Positions 23,701 to 34,052 of a DNA stretch of 64,000 nt are shown here, in pieces; position 1 is the first letter of the stretch, and each line of letters starts with the position of its first letter. The position numbers and the translations under genes were made by a program. A model generated the notes under the pieces. The model was not told the DNA's origin. It was given only the letters and a program-made list of their open reading frames with translations, and did not search any database. This DNA is from Viscum album (taxonomy: Eukaryota > Streptophyta > Magnoliopsida > Santalales > Viscaceae), in NCBI GenBank assembly GCA_963277665.1, contig OY728136.1, positions 805,281,123 to 805,345,122 on the forward strand. Direction: 5' to 3'.

Positions 23701-23871
23701 ATTAAAAGCATGACAAATCAAATTATCTTTTATCTCTATACTTTTCAACTTCTTCATATTCAAACATTTCAAGCATGCACAGAAAAATATGTCACTACTT
23801 GGAACATTTCGTTTAGAAAATTCCAAAAAGGCATCAACACCTTCCTCATATTCGTTGCTCATTCGATGTGA
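20735..23871 (-). pseudogene. TNPD/TNP2-type CACTA transposase, degenerate
   Basis: The protein would bind and cut the element ends. From 23,862 down, fragments follow the family order. An N-terminal transposase-associated domain (MSNEYEEGVDAFLEFSKRN, then CACLKCLN and WHGKTG) fills 23,569-23,862. RSFIELLQLMNDIIPKD and ILCPMGLGYKK lie at 23,313-23,498. CPKCGTSRYKVK lies near 23,250. The catalytic transposase core follows with PLIDDLRILWEDGIRVYD and ACPICEQ (22,625-22,888), GHGKFWPMDQSYRR (22,540) and VVKNIYDSLIVTLLDIKGK (22,270). Next come FIQCLHDIKVP and CHVIMQQLLPVAL (22,000-22,130), then a DUF4216-like tail with INGYTFHTNAHDN and MHFSSAKDKNP (21,136-21,444), and FGMKVVNLN near 21,020. Frameshifts and stops break it throughout, and some gaps may be introns. 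It is inactive as read. Confidence 0.85.
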
Positions 23872-24230
23872 ACAAATCCAACTTCAACTCATTATTACCT
23901 ATAAAAAATATCAAAATTATACATATTTTTTGAGATAAGACAAATATATGTTTATATGAAAAAAAATTATAATTTGAATGTAAAACAATTTGGAAATATA
24001 AAAAAATCTATGCGTATTTAAAAAAATGCTTGAATATGATTTTAAAAAATATAGTAAGATATAATAGTTTTAAATTTATATTGGATCCTTTCTTCATAAG
24101 GTTCAAAAAGAATGTATCCTAGTGCAACTGGATACCAAATTCACCCTTCCATAAAAAATAAATATGATGTATAAATATTAAAAAATATATTCATTCACTA
24201 CTAATAATTACACAGATCCTAACAATTTGA
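23872..24230. other. AT-rich spacer upstream of transposase
   Basis: Mostly A/T runs; no open frame or motif is supported. It separates the transposase start from the G-rich array. Confidence 0.5.
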
Positions 24231-24822
24231 AACCCTTGGACATCCCCCACACCTCTGGACAACCCCCACCCCCTGGAAACCACCCCCACCCCTGGACATA
24301 ACCCCCACCCCCTGGGACACCACCCCCACCCCCTGGACACCCCTACCCCCTTGGACCCCCCAACACCCTTGGACACCAACCCCCACCCCCGTGGACACCA
24401 CCACCCACCCCCACCCCCTTAGATGCCCCATGGACAACACCACCCACTTGGAAAGCCCCCACCCCCTAGAAACATACTCCCACCCCCTGGACACCACCAC
24501 CCCCTTGGACATCCCCCCCACCCCTCTGGATAGCCCTCTCACCCCCTGGACAGCCCCCACCCCTCTAGACAACCCCCACCCCCTTCGACACCCCCAGCCT
24601 TTCAGAAAAGCACCCCCACCCCTACCCCCTTGGACAACCCCTAGACACCCCCAACCCTTATACACCCCACCCCCTGGACATTAACCCACCCCCCAGGACA
24701 CCCCCAGGACACCACCACCCCCTTGAACATCCCCCACCCCTCTGGACAGCCCCCCACACCCTAGACATCCACCACCCCTATAGACAGCCCCACCCCCATT
24801 GGGCACCCCCACCCCTCCTATT
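24231..24822. repeat. C-rich/G-rich minisatellite, array 1
   Basis: Variant units of about 15-21 bases built on CACCCCCTTGGACA repeat throughout. The plus strand is C-rich and the minus strand, sense for the transposase, is G-rich with frequent runs of four to six G, so it has very high G-quadruplex potential. Long open frames on either strand here are a by-product of low complexity (Gly/Trp/Val on minus, Pro/Thr/His on plus). Confidence 0.9.
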
Positions 24823-25321
24823 AAACCTAGAAAACATCGATTAATATTAAACCATCAATTAAAAAAGGACCAAACATCCCTAATAATAGAAGGATGTAAG
24901 GAGAAGATTAATTGGACGAAGAAGAAAAAAAGAACTAAAGAATAAATGAATATGAACATGGAATAAGTAAATTATTTAAGGAAATTCCATGGAATCTAAG
25001 AAAACCATGGGGTCTCCAATGGTTTATTGAAAATTGTAAAAAATGGCGTAAACCTGATAATATAATAAAATTTAAAATAAAAACATGGATGGAGAGAATC
25101 ACAGTGTAAAGCCTATCATAACGGCACAATGGAGTCAGGATAACTAAACATTTTTGAAAACCACGACATGGTCTCTCCCATAACCCATAATTTTCTCATA
25201 TTCATTGACTGGTCAAAATATATATAACCAAATAGAATCATATTCCAACACCCCTCATCTTTTCATAATTCTTGAATCCATAAAAATCATACTGGAAACC
25301 TCAAGCATAGACTGTAACAAC
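24823..25321. other. Unique AT-rich segment between the two minisatellite arrays
   Basis: This half-kilobase has ordinary AT-rich composition and no recognisable gene. It either separates two independently expanded arrays or is an insertion into one array; its edges show no obvious terminal repeats. Confidence 0.5.
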
Positions 25322-26625
25322 CCACTTTGACACCACCCCCATCACCTTGGAGACCACCCACATCCCCTTAAACAACAGTAATAAATTATATCCTAATATA
25401 CATGAAACAATACAATCATCATGTCATAATCTCACAAACCAAAATGCAATAGCCAATCCCAACCTACACTTATCCCCCTCCCCCTTGGACACCACCCCCA
25501 CCCCTTGGACACCCCCTGGACACCACCACCCACTTGGACAGCCCCCACCCCCCCAGACTCCACCCTCCACCCCCCTTAGACACCCCATAAACACCAATAC
25601 CCCCTTGGACATCCCCCACCCTCTAGACACCCCCACCCCTGGACAACCCCCCCCCCCCCCCACACACACACACCTCTAGACACCCCCACCACGTTGGACA
25701 CCCCCACACCTCCTGGGCACCACCTCCTACCCCCTTGGACACCTCCCTGTACACCCCCAACCCTTCTGGACACCCCCCTGGACAACCCCAAAACCCTCTT
25801 GATAGGCCCCCACCCCCTTAGACAGCACCCACCCCACCTCCTTTAACATCCCCACCCCCTTCTACCCCCACCACATTGGACCTCCCCCTCCCCACACACA
25901 CCCCTGGACTACCCCCCCCCCCCCCCCACCACCACCACCACCACCATGGTCGCCCTGGACACCCCCAACCCTCTGGACAGCCCCCCGAACCCTCTGGACA
26001 CCACCCACACCCCATTGGACACCCCCTGGACACCACTATCCCATTGGATAGCCCCCACCCCTCTGGAAAACCCCCCACTCAATGGACAACCCCCACACCA
26101 GTAGACATACCCCACCCCCTTGGACACCCCAACCCCTCCTAGACACCCCCCCCCACACACCTCTTACCCCTTTGGACACCCCCTGGACACCCCCAACCCT
26201 CTGGACAGCCCCCCAGACAACCCCCAAAACCCTCTAGACAGGCCCCCGCTCCCTTGGATAGCCCCCACCCACCCACCCCCTTGGAAAGCCTCCCCCACCC
26301 CCTTCGACCCCCCCCCCAAGAAACACCCCTAGACTACCCCCCCCCCCCCCCCCCCCCCGCCCCTCGAACCCTCTGGACAGCCACCTGAACCCTCTTGATA
26401 GTCCCCACCTCTTGGATAGCACCCCCACCCCTTTGACATCCCATGAACCCCCTTTAGACCCCCAACCTACTTGGACGGCCCCCACACCCCCTTGGACAAA
26501 ATACCCACCCCCTTTGACACCCCATGGACACACTCGCCCAACTGGATAGCCCACCCAACCCCCCTAGACACCCCACCCACATGCACAGCCCCCCACCCCT
26601 TGGAAACCCCCCGTACGCGCACACA
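25322..26625. repeat. C-rich/G-rich minisatellite, array 2
   Basis: The same unit family as array 1 continues, interrupted near 25,370-25,470 by AT-rich sequence. It includes uninterrupted C runs of 15 (25,647-25,661), 16 (25,912-25,927) and 22 (26,337-26,358) bases, a CCA microsatellite at 25,926-25,946 and CA repeats near 25,661-25,672. Units vary between 12 and 22 bases. The array lies between the transposon terminus and the transposase, so it would fall in the promoter, leader or first intron. Confidence 0.9.
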
Positions 26626-27010
26626 CACATGATAGAACACAGAAAAATACTAAACTTGAAAGATATTTCATCCATAGGTTTATTTTACCAAAAAATAATT
26701 TAGCATGGTATAGATGAACACTATGAAACTAACCACGATTTCAAGAACAAGGAAAAATAACATCTCAACAAATTCGTTTAGGGAATCGCTAAAAAAACTT
26801 AAAAGGAGTTGTGTGAGGCTTACTTGAGTGTTGTGAGTCGACCTGATAGATCTGCTAATAATAAATAACAAGACTGATGTTGGAAAAACAAGGTTGTAGG
26901 GAACGACTTTGACAGATCGATTCTAGGTTTTTCGTGCGAGTGATACGAGTTGCAGGTCGCCCGATCGAAGAAAACAAAATGACTGAATAAGGGGTGAGAT
27001 AAATAATTTA
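26626..27010 (-). promoter_or_regulatory. Possible CACTA promoter/leader region
   Basis: Non-repetitive sequence between the subterminal hairpins and the minisatellite, upstream of the transposase in its sense. The minus strand has a good donor-like GTAAGC at about 26,823. If it is used, the G-rich arrays would lie in a leader intron. This is inference from position; no TATA box was identified. Confidence 0.3.
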
Positions 27011-27017
27011 AAATATT

Positions 27018-27521
27018 TATCACATCAGTTATTTAATAACCACCGTGATAAACTATTTTTTTAATGTTTATAACATCTTTTATTTAATAAAAGATGTATA
27101 AAACAATTTGTCACCTCGGTTATTTGATGACCGACGTGAAATATGTTGCTTCATACCGACATGATAAATTGTTGATATTGGCTTTATCATGTCAGTTTTT
27201 TATAACTGACATGGTAATGTGCCAAGATTTTCATTATCACATCGGTTATTTAATAACCATAGTGATAAAGCGTTGAGCTTTCCTTTATCACCTCAGTTAT
27301 TTTATAACCGACGTGATAAAGTGCGCCAGATTCGATTTGCATGTCGGTCATACAATAACCAACGTAAAAACACTAATCTCCTTATATTGTACATCTGTTA
27401 TAAAATAACTGATGTAAAATATGGACCCTGATCGATATAACACACCTGTTATAAAATAACTGACATGTTATATCGATCATTGTAGATTTTCATGTCAGTT
27501 ATATAGAACCGGCGTGAAAAA
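27018..27521. repeat. Subterminal hairpin cluster of CACTA element
   Basis: About ten palindromic units of 27-49 bases occur roughly every 50 bases, most based on TCACNTCGGTTATTTAATAA with its complement. They lie near 27,018, 27,069, 27,110, 27,184, 27,234, 27,284, 27,340, 27,390, 27,430 and 27,488. The unit at 27,430-27,478 has perfect 12-bp arms (GATCGATATAAC). In the CACTA family such subterminal repeats bind the TNPA-type protein and help select the ends. Confidence 0.85.
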
Positions 27522-27536
27522 TGATGACGTGTTAAG

Positions 27537-27553
27537 AATTTTTTCTACTAGTG
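27537..27553 (-). repeat. CACTA terminal inverted repeat (right end)
   Basis: The plus strand ends TTTTTTCTACTAGTG, which reads CACTAGTAGAAAAAA on the minus strand. This is the conserved terminus of plant CACTA transposons. The partner terminus is not in the window. Confidence 0.85.
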
Positions 27554-27556
27554 CAT

Positions 27557-30375
27557 GATTGAAATGTGGAAATGTTATATTTCCTTTATGATTGTATTAT
27601 GTGTTATGAATATTTCATGGTTATGGGGAATTGTTTACATATAGTGGTGGTTCTATTATAAACCTATTGTGGGTGAGCCCGATATAGCTCTCCAATGCAT
27701 TGGGTAACATGACAGAGGTAAAAATAAATGTTTCTCCTTATTGATTTAGAGAATATACTGTGATGGGTATTCCAAATGTAACACCCAACGTAGATGTGAA
27801 ATCTACATCGTAAGCATGTTATGGATTCCAAATGTTACCTTTATGATTTATTATTTTCATTTGTTATTCAAAAACTCTTATGATCTAGGGTGGTATGTTA
27901 ATGATTTAAAAGTATGATTTTATTAAATTATATGTATTTATGGACTAATGTTTTCTTTTGTTATTTTATAATACATACCGATATTTTTATACTCATATCA
28001 TGTTTTTTGAAATGTTTTTCACATGAATTAAAGATGAATAGGGTCAACGATGAGATCATGGAAAAGTCATCCTGTCTAAAATATGGATGTAGACATTACT
28101 CTTTTTTTCAGGAATTTTTATTTTAACGAAAAAAATGGTCATTGAGTAAAAGTGTCTAATTTTTAATATTTTATATGTAATGTAATAGTCATAGACTAAT
28201 TCTATAAAAGTCTAAATATGAAAAGATCCCCAATGTGAATTATTAACTCAATTCAATATTACATATTGTTTATGGTCGAATCGTTATATGGATAATACAT
28301 ATAATTATACTAAAAATTTATAATTTAATTATTATATTATGATCATTATATAATGAAAATATATATATCACCTTCTTTCCATAATGATAGTTGAAAAATA
28401 TACAATTTACTATTTTGTAGTATGGCCTACTATTTCCATGATCATCAAAATAAGTATTTCTCAAAAAAAAAATTATTATTGGTAGTAAATGAGTAATTGA
28501 GGAATAAATTTTATAATTATTTCATGAAAATTATTTTGTTGTTAATGGAACCATGATAATATTAATAGGACCAATATTAACAAATCAAATCATATACAAA
28601 AAACAAAGTGGTTTCACCTGAAAATTGATATTTATAAGTAATTGTCAATATTTTAATAATAAAATCAAATAAGTAAAAAATATATCCTATGATATATATA
28701 TATTTATGGTTATTTAATATATTAATAACTAAATAATATTTACTAGACAAGGGTTTTGAATATGTAAGAAGGAAGTCAAGACTTAAGGTATGAGATTTAT
28801 AGCCCCTCCATTATTTGTATGGGACACATGAAAAATAAAAACAAATTTCTTTAATATGGTTTATACACTAACTATGAATATTTTATTATTATTATCCTTA
28901 AAATTATGGTGATTTAAAAAAATGGATATATTTTTAATTCTGTTTGTGTATTAAATTATACTAAAGAAGAAACAGAATTTTTATCAGAAATTTCCTTCAA
29001 AGAGGCCTGAATTATTTTGTGAACCTATATTATCCCATTAGGTGAATATAATACAAAATTGAAATATTATATCATATACATATATTTTTTTATTATATTT
29101 TTATATTTTATTTAATGTCATTATTTCTTGGGGATTATGATTTAAAAATTCCAAATTGGTATGTCTTTTAATTTCCAACCTCATAACTTATCAAGATTTC
29201 TTATGATTGTACTTCCAATTATGAAATATTAAGTTATAAAAATCATTTAAATCAGAAATTTTATTCTTTAATTGTTATTTCTGGAGAATACATGTTTCAC
29301 TTAATTTTTATCTCTTTCAATAACCAACATTTCAAAGGGGATATTTAAGTAAAAATAGTCTTTGTTTATATGATCTTTTGAGATAATATTTTATTTCAAA
29401 AAAAGGTTTTCTAAAAGGGTTTTAAAAAATGTTTCTATCATTAATAATATTATATATTAAAATATATTTTACCATTTTTTACTTCCTATATAATTATTTT
29501 AAATGAATCTTATTTTTGTTTTCCGAACAATGTATATATTTTTTTAAATTTAAAAAGAATGTTTATTTACATGTATTGATATAATAGAATTTTAAAGCAT
29601 CCTGAAAATTAGTTTACATGAATTTTAATTTTTATGTTTTTAGGTTTATTTTCAATGATAATTATTTTCTGAATGTTTTGCGTTTTAAAAATTATTTTTC
29701 AAAGTAGAAACAATAACTTCCTAATGTAATTTTTAAATGATTTATAAAGAGTCATTTATATGTTATCAAGGGAATATTCAATGAAATTTAAATACAAACA
29801 TTTAATTTAATTTTAGTTTTAAAAATTGGTATTGAATGAAAACATGTTTTCCAAAATATTTATTCTATGTGATCTTTTAAAATAATTTTCTATCTAAGAT
29901 AAAATACATTGATGTTACTTTTCATTTAATGGGAATATCATTGAATGATATCATTCTAATTATTTTTATGGACATATTATTTTTATGTTAATGATATTAT
30001 TATATGAATGTTTTCATTCCCCCTGTTTATTTTATGGTGATTTTTTTTTTCAGAAAGAATATTCTTTTCATGGTTTCTGATTTGATGAATTTGTAATGAT
30101 TTTATGGGACACATAAGAATAATTTTCATTATGTGATGGTGGTTACTTTATAACCATGGATGGTGGTTATGTTTTAGCTAGAGAAATTTTCATCATATAT
30201 CCCACCTTATATTAATTTGGTAATTGTTAATTTTATATGAGCTTAAAGGGTACATGGATGGTTATTCCAAGAAAAAAACAAGATGGTGCACGAGAGTTCA
30301 TCCCAGTCACAAAACTAGAGGGTACACATGATTTTATCCATGTCCAAAAAAAGAGATTACACAAAATTATTTCAT
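27557..30375 (+). mobile_element. LTR-like AT-rich sequence, plus orientation
   Basis: No coding domain is seen. The segment near 27,700 contains CCAATGCATTGGGTAA with flanks that match, in reverse complement, the 5' LTR at about 34,630. The segment near 30,090 (TTATGGGACACATAAGAAT) matches, in reverse complement, the same LTR near 34,690. A weaker GGGACACAT copy is near 28,815. The stretch is therefore probably LTR material of a related element in the opposite orientation, into which the CACTA transposon inserted at 27,553. Its right edge is placed where homology of the next LTR begins. An exact element structure could not be resolved. Confidence 0.45.
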
Positions 30376-30384
30376 AGTTTTAAA

Positions 30385-31362
30385 TAAATAGTGTATAGAA
30401 TTAGGACATGTGTTAGGGTAATAATAATATCATTTTTACCTTTAATTACCTTATTTACTTTTAAACGTGGCAAATAAAAGTAAAAAGTTACTATTCACCA
30501 AAAATTATTTTCATCTCATTGAACCACATTTTACATACTGACATCAACCATGTCTCTCGGATTTTTGAAATTCCACTCACAGAAGCGGTAAAATTATGTT
30601 TTATGAAAAATTCAATTTTTTTAACTGCCATTTAGTGGTTTCACTATTCATCAAAAATTGAAAGTTTTCAGAAAAATACCAAAAATTAGGCCTAAGCTAT
30701 ATTTGATATTATGAACCCAATAATGATTTCTATTTTACCAAATTCAAAACATATTAGTTGCATTAATTAATTTAAAAATTAATTCACGTCGTCAAAACAA
30801 ATAGCGTGTTCTTAAGAGATAATAACTATCAAAAGATTGACAATTGTTTATGTCTGGTTTAAATGTGAAATTACATCCAATGACCAACATTGTATTAATT
30901 TGTAAAAATATATTCTAAATATACTTTAAAATCACTTAAATTAATAATTTATCACTATTAATTATTTCGATTGAAAAAGTTGTTTTTAATTAAAATTTAG
31001 TAATTTTCACTATTCATCAAAATATGAAAGTTATCCGAAAATCACCAAAATTTCACCCTAAGATAATTTCGATATTCCAAATCCAAAAATGAAGTCCATT
31101 TTGAAAAATAAAATTTACAAAATTTCAAAAAGTGGTTATTACTATTCATAATGGCTAGTTTTAATAATATTTTAATAGCATATCGTTGTTTAGTGAAACT
31201 CGGTATTGCGTACTACACACGCTATCAAGGAAGGTCGCGATTACGTGTAATGAAAGGAAAGTCAAGGATGTGTGTTGAGAAAGCTCCTTTTGGTGTAGCG
31301 TACAACACAAGACATTAATGAAATTAAAAAGAATATTTTTCATAAAATCTCCGGGTGTTACA
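30385..31362 (-). mobile_element. Truncated 3' LTR of the gag-only element
   Basis: The sequence matches 37,245-38,221 closely from about 30,395 to 31,362, including the edge TGTAACACCC (minus strand) at 31,362. It covers only the first part of the 4.17-kb LTR seen on the other side and contains no copy of the TATA box. The rest is missing or displaced beyond the insertion at its left. The two copies differ by scattered substitutions and short indels, so the element is not recent. Confidence 0.8.
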
Positions 31363-31378
31363 TTCTACCCCCCTTAAA
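31363..31378 (-). promoter_or_regulatory. Polypurine tract of the gag-only element
   Basis: The minus strand reads TTTTAAGGGGGGTAGAA directly before the LTR start TGTAACACCC. This is the expected plus-strand priming site for Ty3/gypsy DNA synthesis and fixes both orientation and LTR edge. Confidence 0.85.
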
Positions 31379-32040
31379 ATGAATTTTGCCCTTGAAATTC
31401 ATCGGGTTTATAAATGGCATACTATTCGAAATTTTCTTTGATAGAAACCCACATCGTAAAAAGGAATACCAAAACTAATCTTTAAAAACAAAAGTATGAA
31501 ACTTAACGGTTACCCAAATAAACTAATCACTGGGTTTCCACATAGGTGAAAATATGGATATGGGAGAGAAATCTAACCATCATGTTCTGATGGAGAGTGG
31601 TAGAGAACATGGCTATGGAAAATCCAGCAATCCCAAAGCCATAAATTTGTGATGATCTAGGGTACCATCTGATTCATTAGATATAAGAGCACTAGGACAA
31701 CATTTTTGGTTTTTAAGATCATTTCCCTAAAGTTGATGAAATTGGAATTAGAAGAAATACTTTCGTGATTTTGGTATAGTCTCACCGTTTTTCGTTCATT
31801 GGAAAATTTCCACTTTATCTCTTAAAGAAATGAAGTTGAATTTTTCATTAGTGATGTGTTAGCAGATCATGTGATTGAATGATGGTTCATTCCATCTGTT
31901 TCAAACAAAAGGTTAGAAAAGTTATCAAAAAATACATAAGTCCATCTATAGTGAGATTAATCATATATAGTTCCTAAAATGGACTTATACATCATATATC
32001 ATTCTGATTAATATAATAAAACTAGTTTCTACTAAACAGG
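31379..32040. other. Noncoding interior of gag-only element, PPT side
   Basis: No pol remnant is recognisable on either strand between gag and PPT. The sequence is AT-rich with short frames only, so pol appears truly absent and not merely decayed, or was replaced. Confidence 0.5.
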
Positions 32041-32160
32041 GACTTCCTGTAGGCCAGTGGTAGGCGATAAAGGCCAGTCGCACTTCGGTTGTGGGTTCGA
32101 TTCCCACATCCTTGTCTAACGCGATGTGTTGTCGCCCGTCCTGCAGGTTGTCCTTTTTCT
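32041..32160 (+). mobile_element. tRNA-derived SINE (short)
   Basis: A GC-richer island in AT-rich sequence carries RNA polymerase III promoter boxes. An A-box-like TAGGCCAGTGG lies at 32,050-32,060 and a perfect B box GGTTCGATTCC at 32,094-32,104. The B box sits in a T-arm with a stem (GTGGG/CCCAC). The tail CTTTTTCT follows CCTGCAGGTTGTC. It lacks a cloverleaf and is longer than a tRNA, so a SINE is more likely than a tRNA gene. Flanking TTCTACTAAAC and TTCTAAAAC could be a decayed target duplication. Confidence 0.65.
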
Positions 32161-32677
32161 AAAACTATATTACTATAACATCCCATCAATAATATCAAAA
32201 AAAAAACAAAAATAAATAATAACTTATGTCCAACATAATCAATTCCAATCTTTAGGCTTATCCATAATACTGCAGTCCACTCTCAGAGATTTAATACCAT
32301 CGTTGATCCCCATATATCATAAGATATATCATGTTGGTCACATTCCAAACATTCAAAGGCCTTAATCTTGTACTATCTTGAATACCCATTGAACCATAGT
32401 GAAAACTTGAATGCAGTTAAAAGTTAAAACTTTTCACATACCAAAATCCTCAAAATTCTATATACTCAAACCATGATATCACTTAGTCCTTATATCAATC
32501 ATGAGATCATGAATACTATTAAACATTTCGTTTTCTCGTTTTCCCTTCATTATGCGCATATCATCTTATTTCCAAAAATATCTCAATCACTTTGAATACC
32601 ACATTAGACAAATACATAAATATTCCAATTCTTTATGATACAACATTATTTTGGAATCCCATTACATAAACACTTAA
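32161..32677. other. Noncoding sequence between SINE and gag stop
   Basis: AT-rich; no domain or RNA gene recognised. It is the 3' flank of gag within the non-autonomous element. Confidence 0.5.
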
Positions 32678-33715
32678 TCATTCCACCACATCGTTGTCAT
32701 ATTCAACATCACCAATAGTGATCGCATGTGACTTCCCTTTTTCCTTTTCCTTAAGCAGTTGCTCATGTCGATCATCACTAACCATTGGATTAGGGAATTT
32801 ATTAGCATAATGCCCCATTTCCCTGCACTTGAAGCATTGAAGTGTTGGTGGTGCGTTCTCTGCAGTGTTTGCTTTATTCACATCATTAGAAACCCTTTTT
32901 CCATTACTTCGACACTCAACTACTCGATGACCTTCTTTTCCACACTTAAAACATTTTCTAGTCCCTTTAAGACAATCTCCTCCATGCTTCTTTCCACACT
33001 TTGTGCATAAGGAAACATTCATCTTCTTTTCACCATTATTTTGAGATTTCTTCTTGAACTCCATCTTTCGTTTCATGTCAAAACCATGAGATGGATATGT
33101 AACACCAACTTCCATTTCTACCTTGATAGCACAACACACAATTTCTTCATAGCTACTGAAGTCTCTTATAGCTAATTCCCTTCGAAGACTCGGTTTTAAG
33201 CCACTGAAAAATCGATCAACTTTACTTTCAGGTTGGATGATAATTCCAGATGCATACCTTGCAAGTCTTGTAAAATTCGCTTCGTATATACCAACAGATT
33301 CATCATCCTTCTTCTTCAGCTCAAGAAACTCCTTTTCCATCTTTGTTCGAAGAATACGATGGAAGTAATTACTGAAAAACAAGTTCTTGAACTCGTCCAA
33401 TTCCATGGACTCAATTTCATCTCTTGGCCTCGTATTCTTGATAAGATTCCACCATTGATCAGCTTCACCTTCCAAACGATATACTGCTAAGATGAATTTA
33501 TCATGTTCAGAACATTGAAGAACTGAAAATATCTTTTCAGTGGTACTGATCCATTGTTCAGCAACAAGTGGATCCGAAGACCCACTGAAAGAAGGTGGAC
33601 ATTGCCTCATGAAGGACTCAATAGAATATTGTTCCCTTCTCTGCTCATTTGGAAGTCCAGAATGATTCATAGCTTGTGTAAGTATAGAAATAAGATTTTT
33701 CACTCCATCTCCCAT
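32678..33715 (-). CDS. Gag polyprotein, 345 residues, uninterrupted
   Basis: Gag packages element RNA into virus-like particles. Residues about 36-200 match the Ty3/gypsy gag capsid domain: CPPSFSGSSDPLVAEQWI, EKIFSVLQC, EGEADQWW (about 83-89), DEFKNLFFSNYF (107-118), ELKKKDDESV and VDRFFSGLKPSLRREL. A basic stretch (about 214-231) leads to zinc-binding boxes: C237-C240-H244-C248, C255-C258-H263-C268 (CCHC), and C294-C297-H302 with Phe307 where the last Cys is expected. It ends after a Lys/Asp-rich tail, before any protease. The Met start is followed by a normal gag N-terminus. It is the only long intact coding sequence in the AT-rich region. Capsid segments resemble the decayed gag near 43,660. 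Confidence 0.9.
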   Translation of the reverse strand: MGDGVKNLISILTQAMNHSGLPNEQRREQYSIESFMRQCPPSFSGSSDPLVAEQWISTTEKIFSVLQCSEHDKFILAVYRLEGEADQWWNLIKNTRPRDEIESMELDEFKNLFFSNYFHRILRTKMEKEFLELKKKDDESVGIYEANFTRLARYASGIIIQPESKVDRFFSGLKPSLRRELAIRDFSSYEEIVCCAIKVEMEVGVTYPSHGFDMKRKMEFKKKSQNNGEKKMNVSLCTKCGKKHGGDCLKGTRKCFKCGKEGHRVVECRSNGKRVSNDVNKANTAENAPPTLQCFKCREMGHYANKFPNPMVSDDRHEQLLKEKEKGKSHAITIGDVEYDNDVVE

Positions 33716-34041
33716 AACACTTGTTTGTTCAGGAGGAAAATCATTGCATTATCCATTACAGTGATCAACACAGTTCCTTCGGGTTCCATACATCGTCTAA
33801 AACCCAAAAAGAATAGTGTGAGAGGCAAAAATCATGCTAGGGAAAACAAGATAATAAAAGGGGGAGTACCCTCAATATCTAACATCTTAGGTTAAATTCT
33901 AAGATCGTTACCGTAGTTCTAGGACTATATCCTATATGTATACTTATCCTTAGGGACATCCCTAGACATACCTTAGAAATATCTCTAGGGATCTCACTAA
34001 CGTTTCCACATCCTAGTTTCCAAAGGTTGACTAAACCTTTC
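33716..34041 (-). other. Leader between PBS and gag of the gag-only element
   Basis: About 325 bases of noncoding sequence between the primer binding site and the gag start, a normal length for this clade. The packaging signal would be expected here; nothing specific can be assigned by eye. Confidence 0.5.
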
Positions 34042-34052
34042 CTCTGATACCA
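34042..34052 (-). promoter_or_regulatory. Primer binding site, initiator tRNA-Met type
   Basis: The minus strand reads TGGTATCAGAGG two bases after the LTR end CTCTACA. This matches the 3' end of plant initiator tRNA-Met over 11 bases and is the standard Tekay/Del-type PBS. It defines the inner LTR edge at 34,055. Confidence 0.9.

Larger units (their letters stand above)
20420..27553 (-). mobile_element. CACTA (En/Spm) DNA transposon, left end missing
   Basis: The right terminus on the minus strand reads CACTAGTAGAAAAAATT, a CACTA-type terminal inverted repeat, at 27,553. Just inside it is a dense cluster of subterminal hairpins. Internally there is a TNPD/TNP2-type transposase on the minus strand. 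No matching CACTA terminus or subterminal repeats occur near 20.42 kb, where the Tat LTR begins. I infer that the Tat element inserted into this transposon and that its other end lies left of the window. The likely 3-bp target duplication begins CAT at 27,554. Confidence 0.85.

Noticed and set aside
24219..24665. Gly/Trp-rich and Pro-rich open frames of 80-150 codons in the minisatellites
   Set aside because: They arise on both strands and in several frames because the repeat contains few stop triplets; unit lengths vary and do not keep a frame.
27018..27521. CRISPR array
   Set aside because: The regularly spaced palindromes vary in sequence and length, have no uniform spacers and lie beside a CACTA terminus in a plant context.
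32050..32110. tRNA gene
   Set aside because: A and B boxes are present, but I cannot draw acceptor and anticodon stems and the GC-rich unit continues well past the T-arm, which suits a SINE better.
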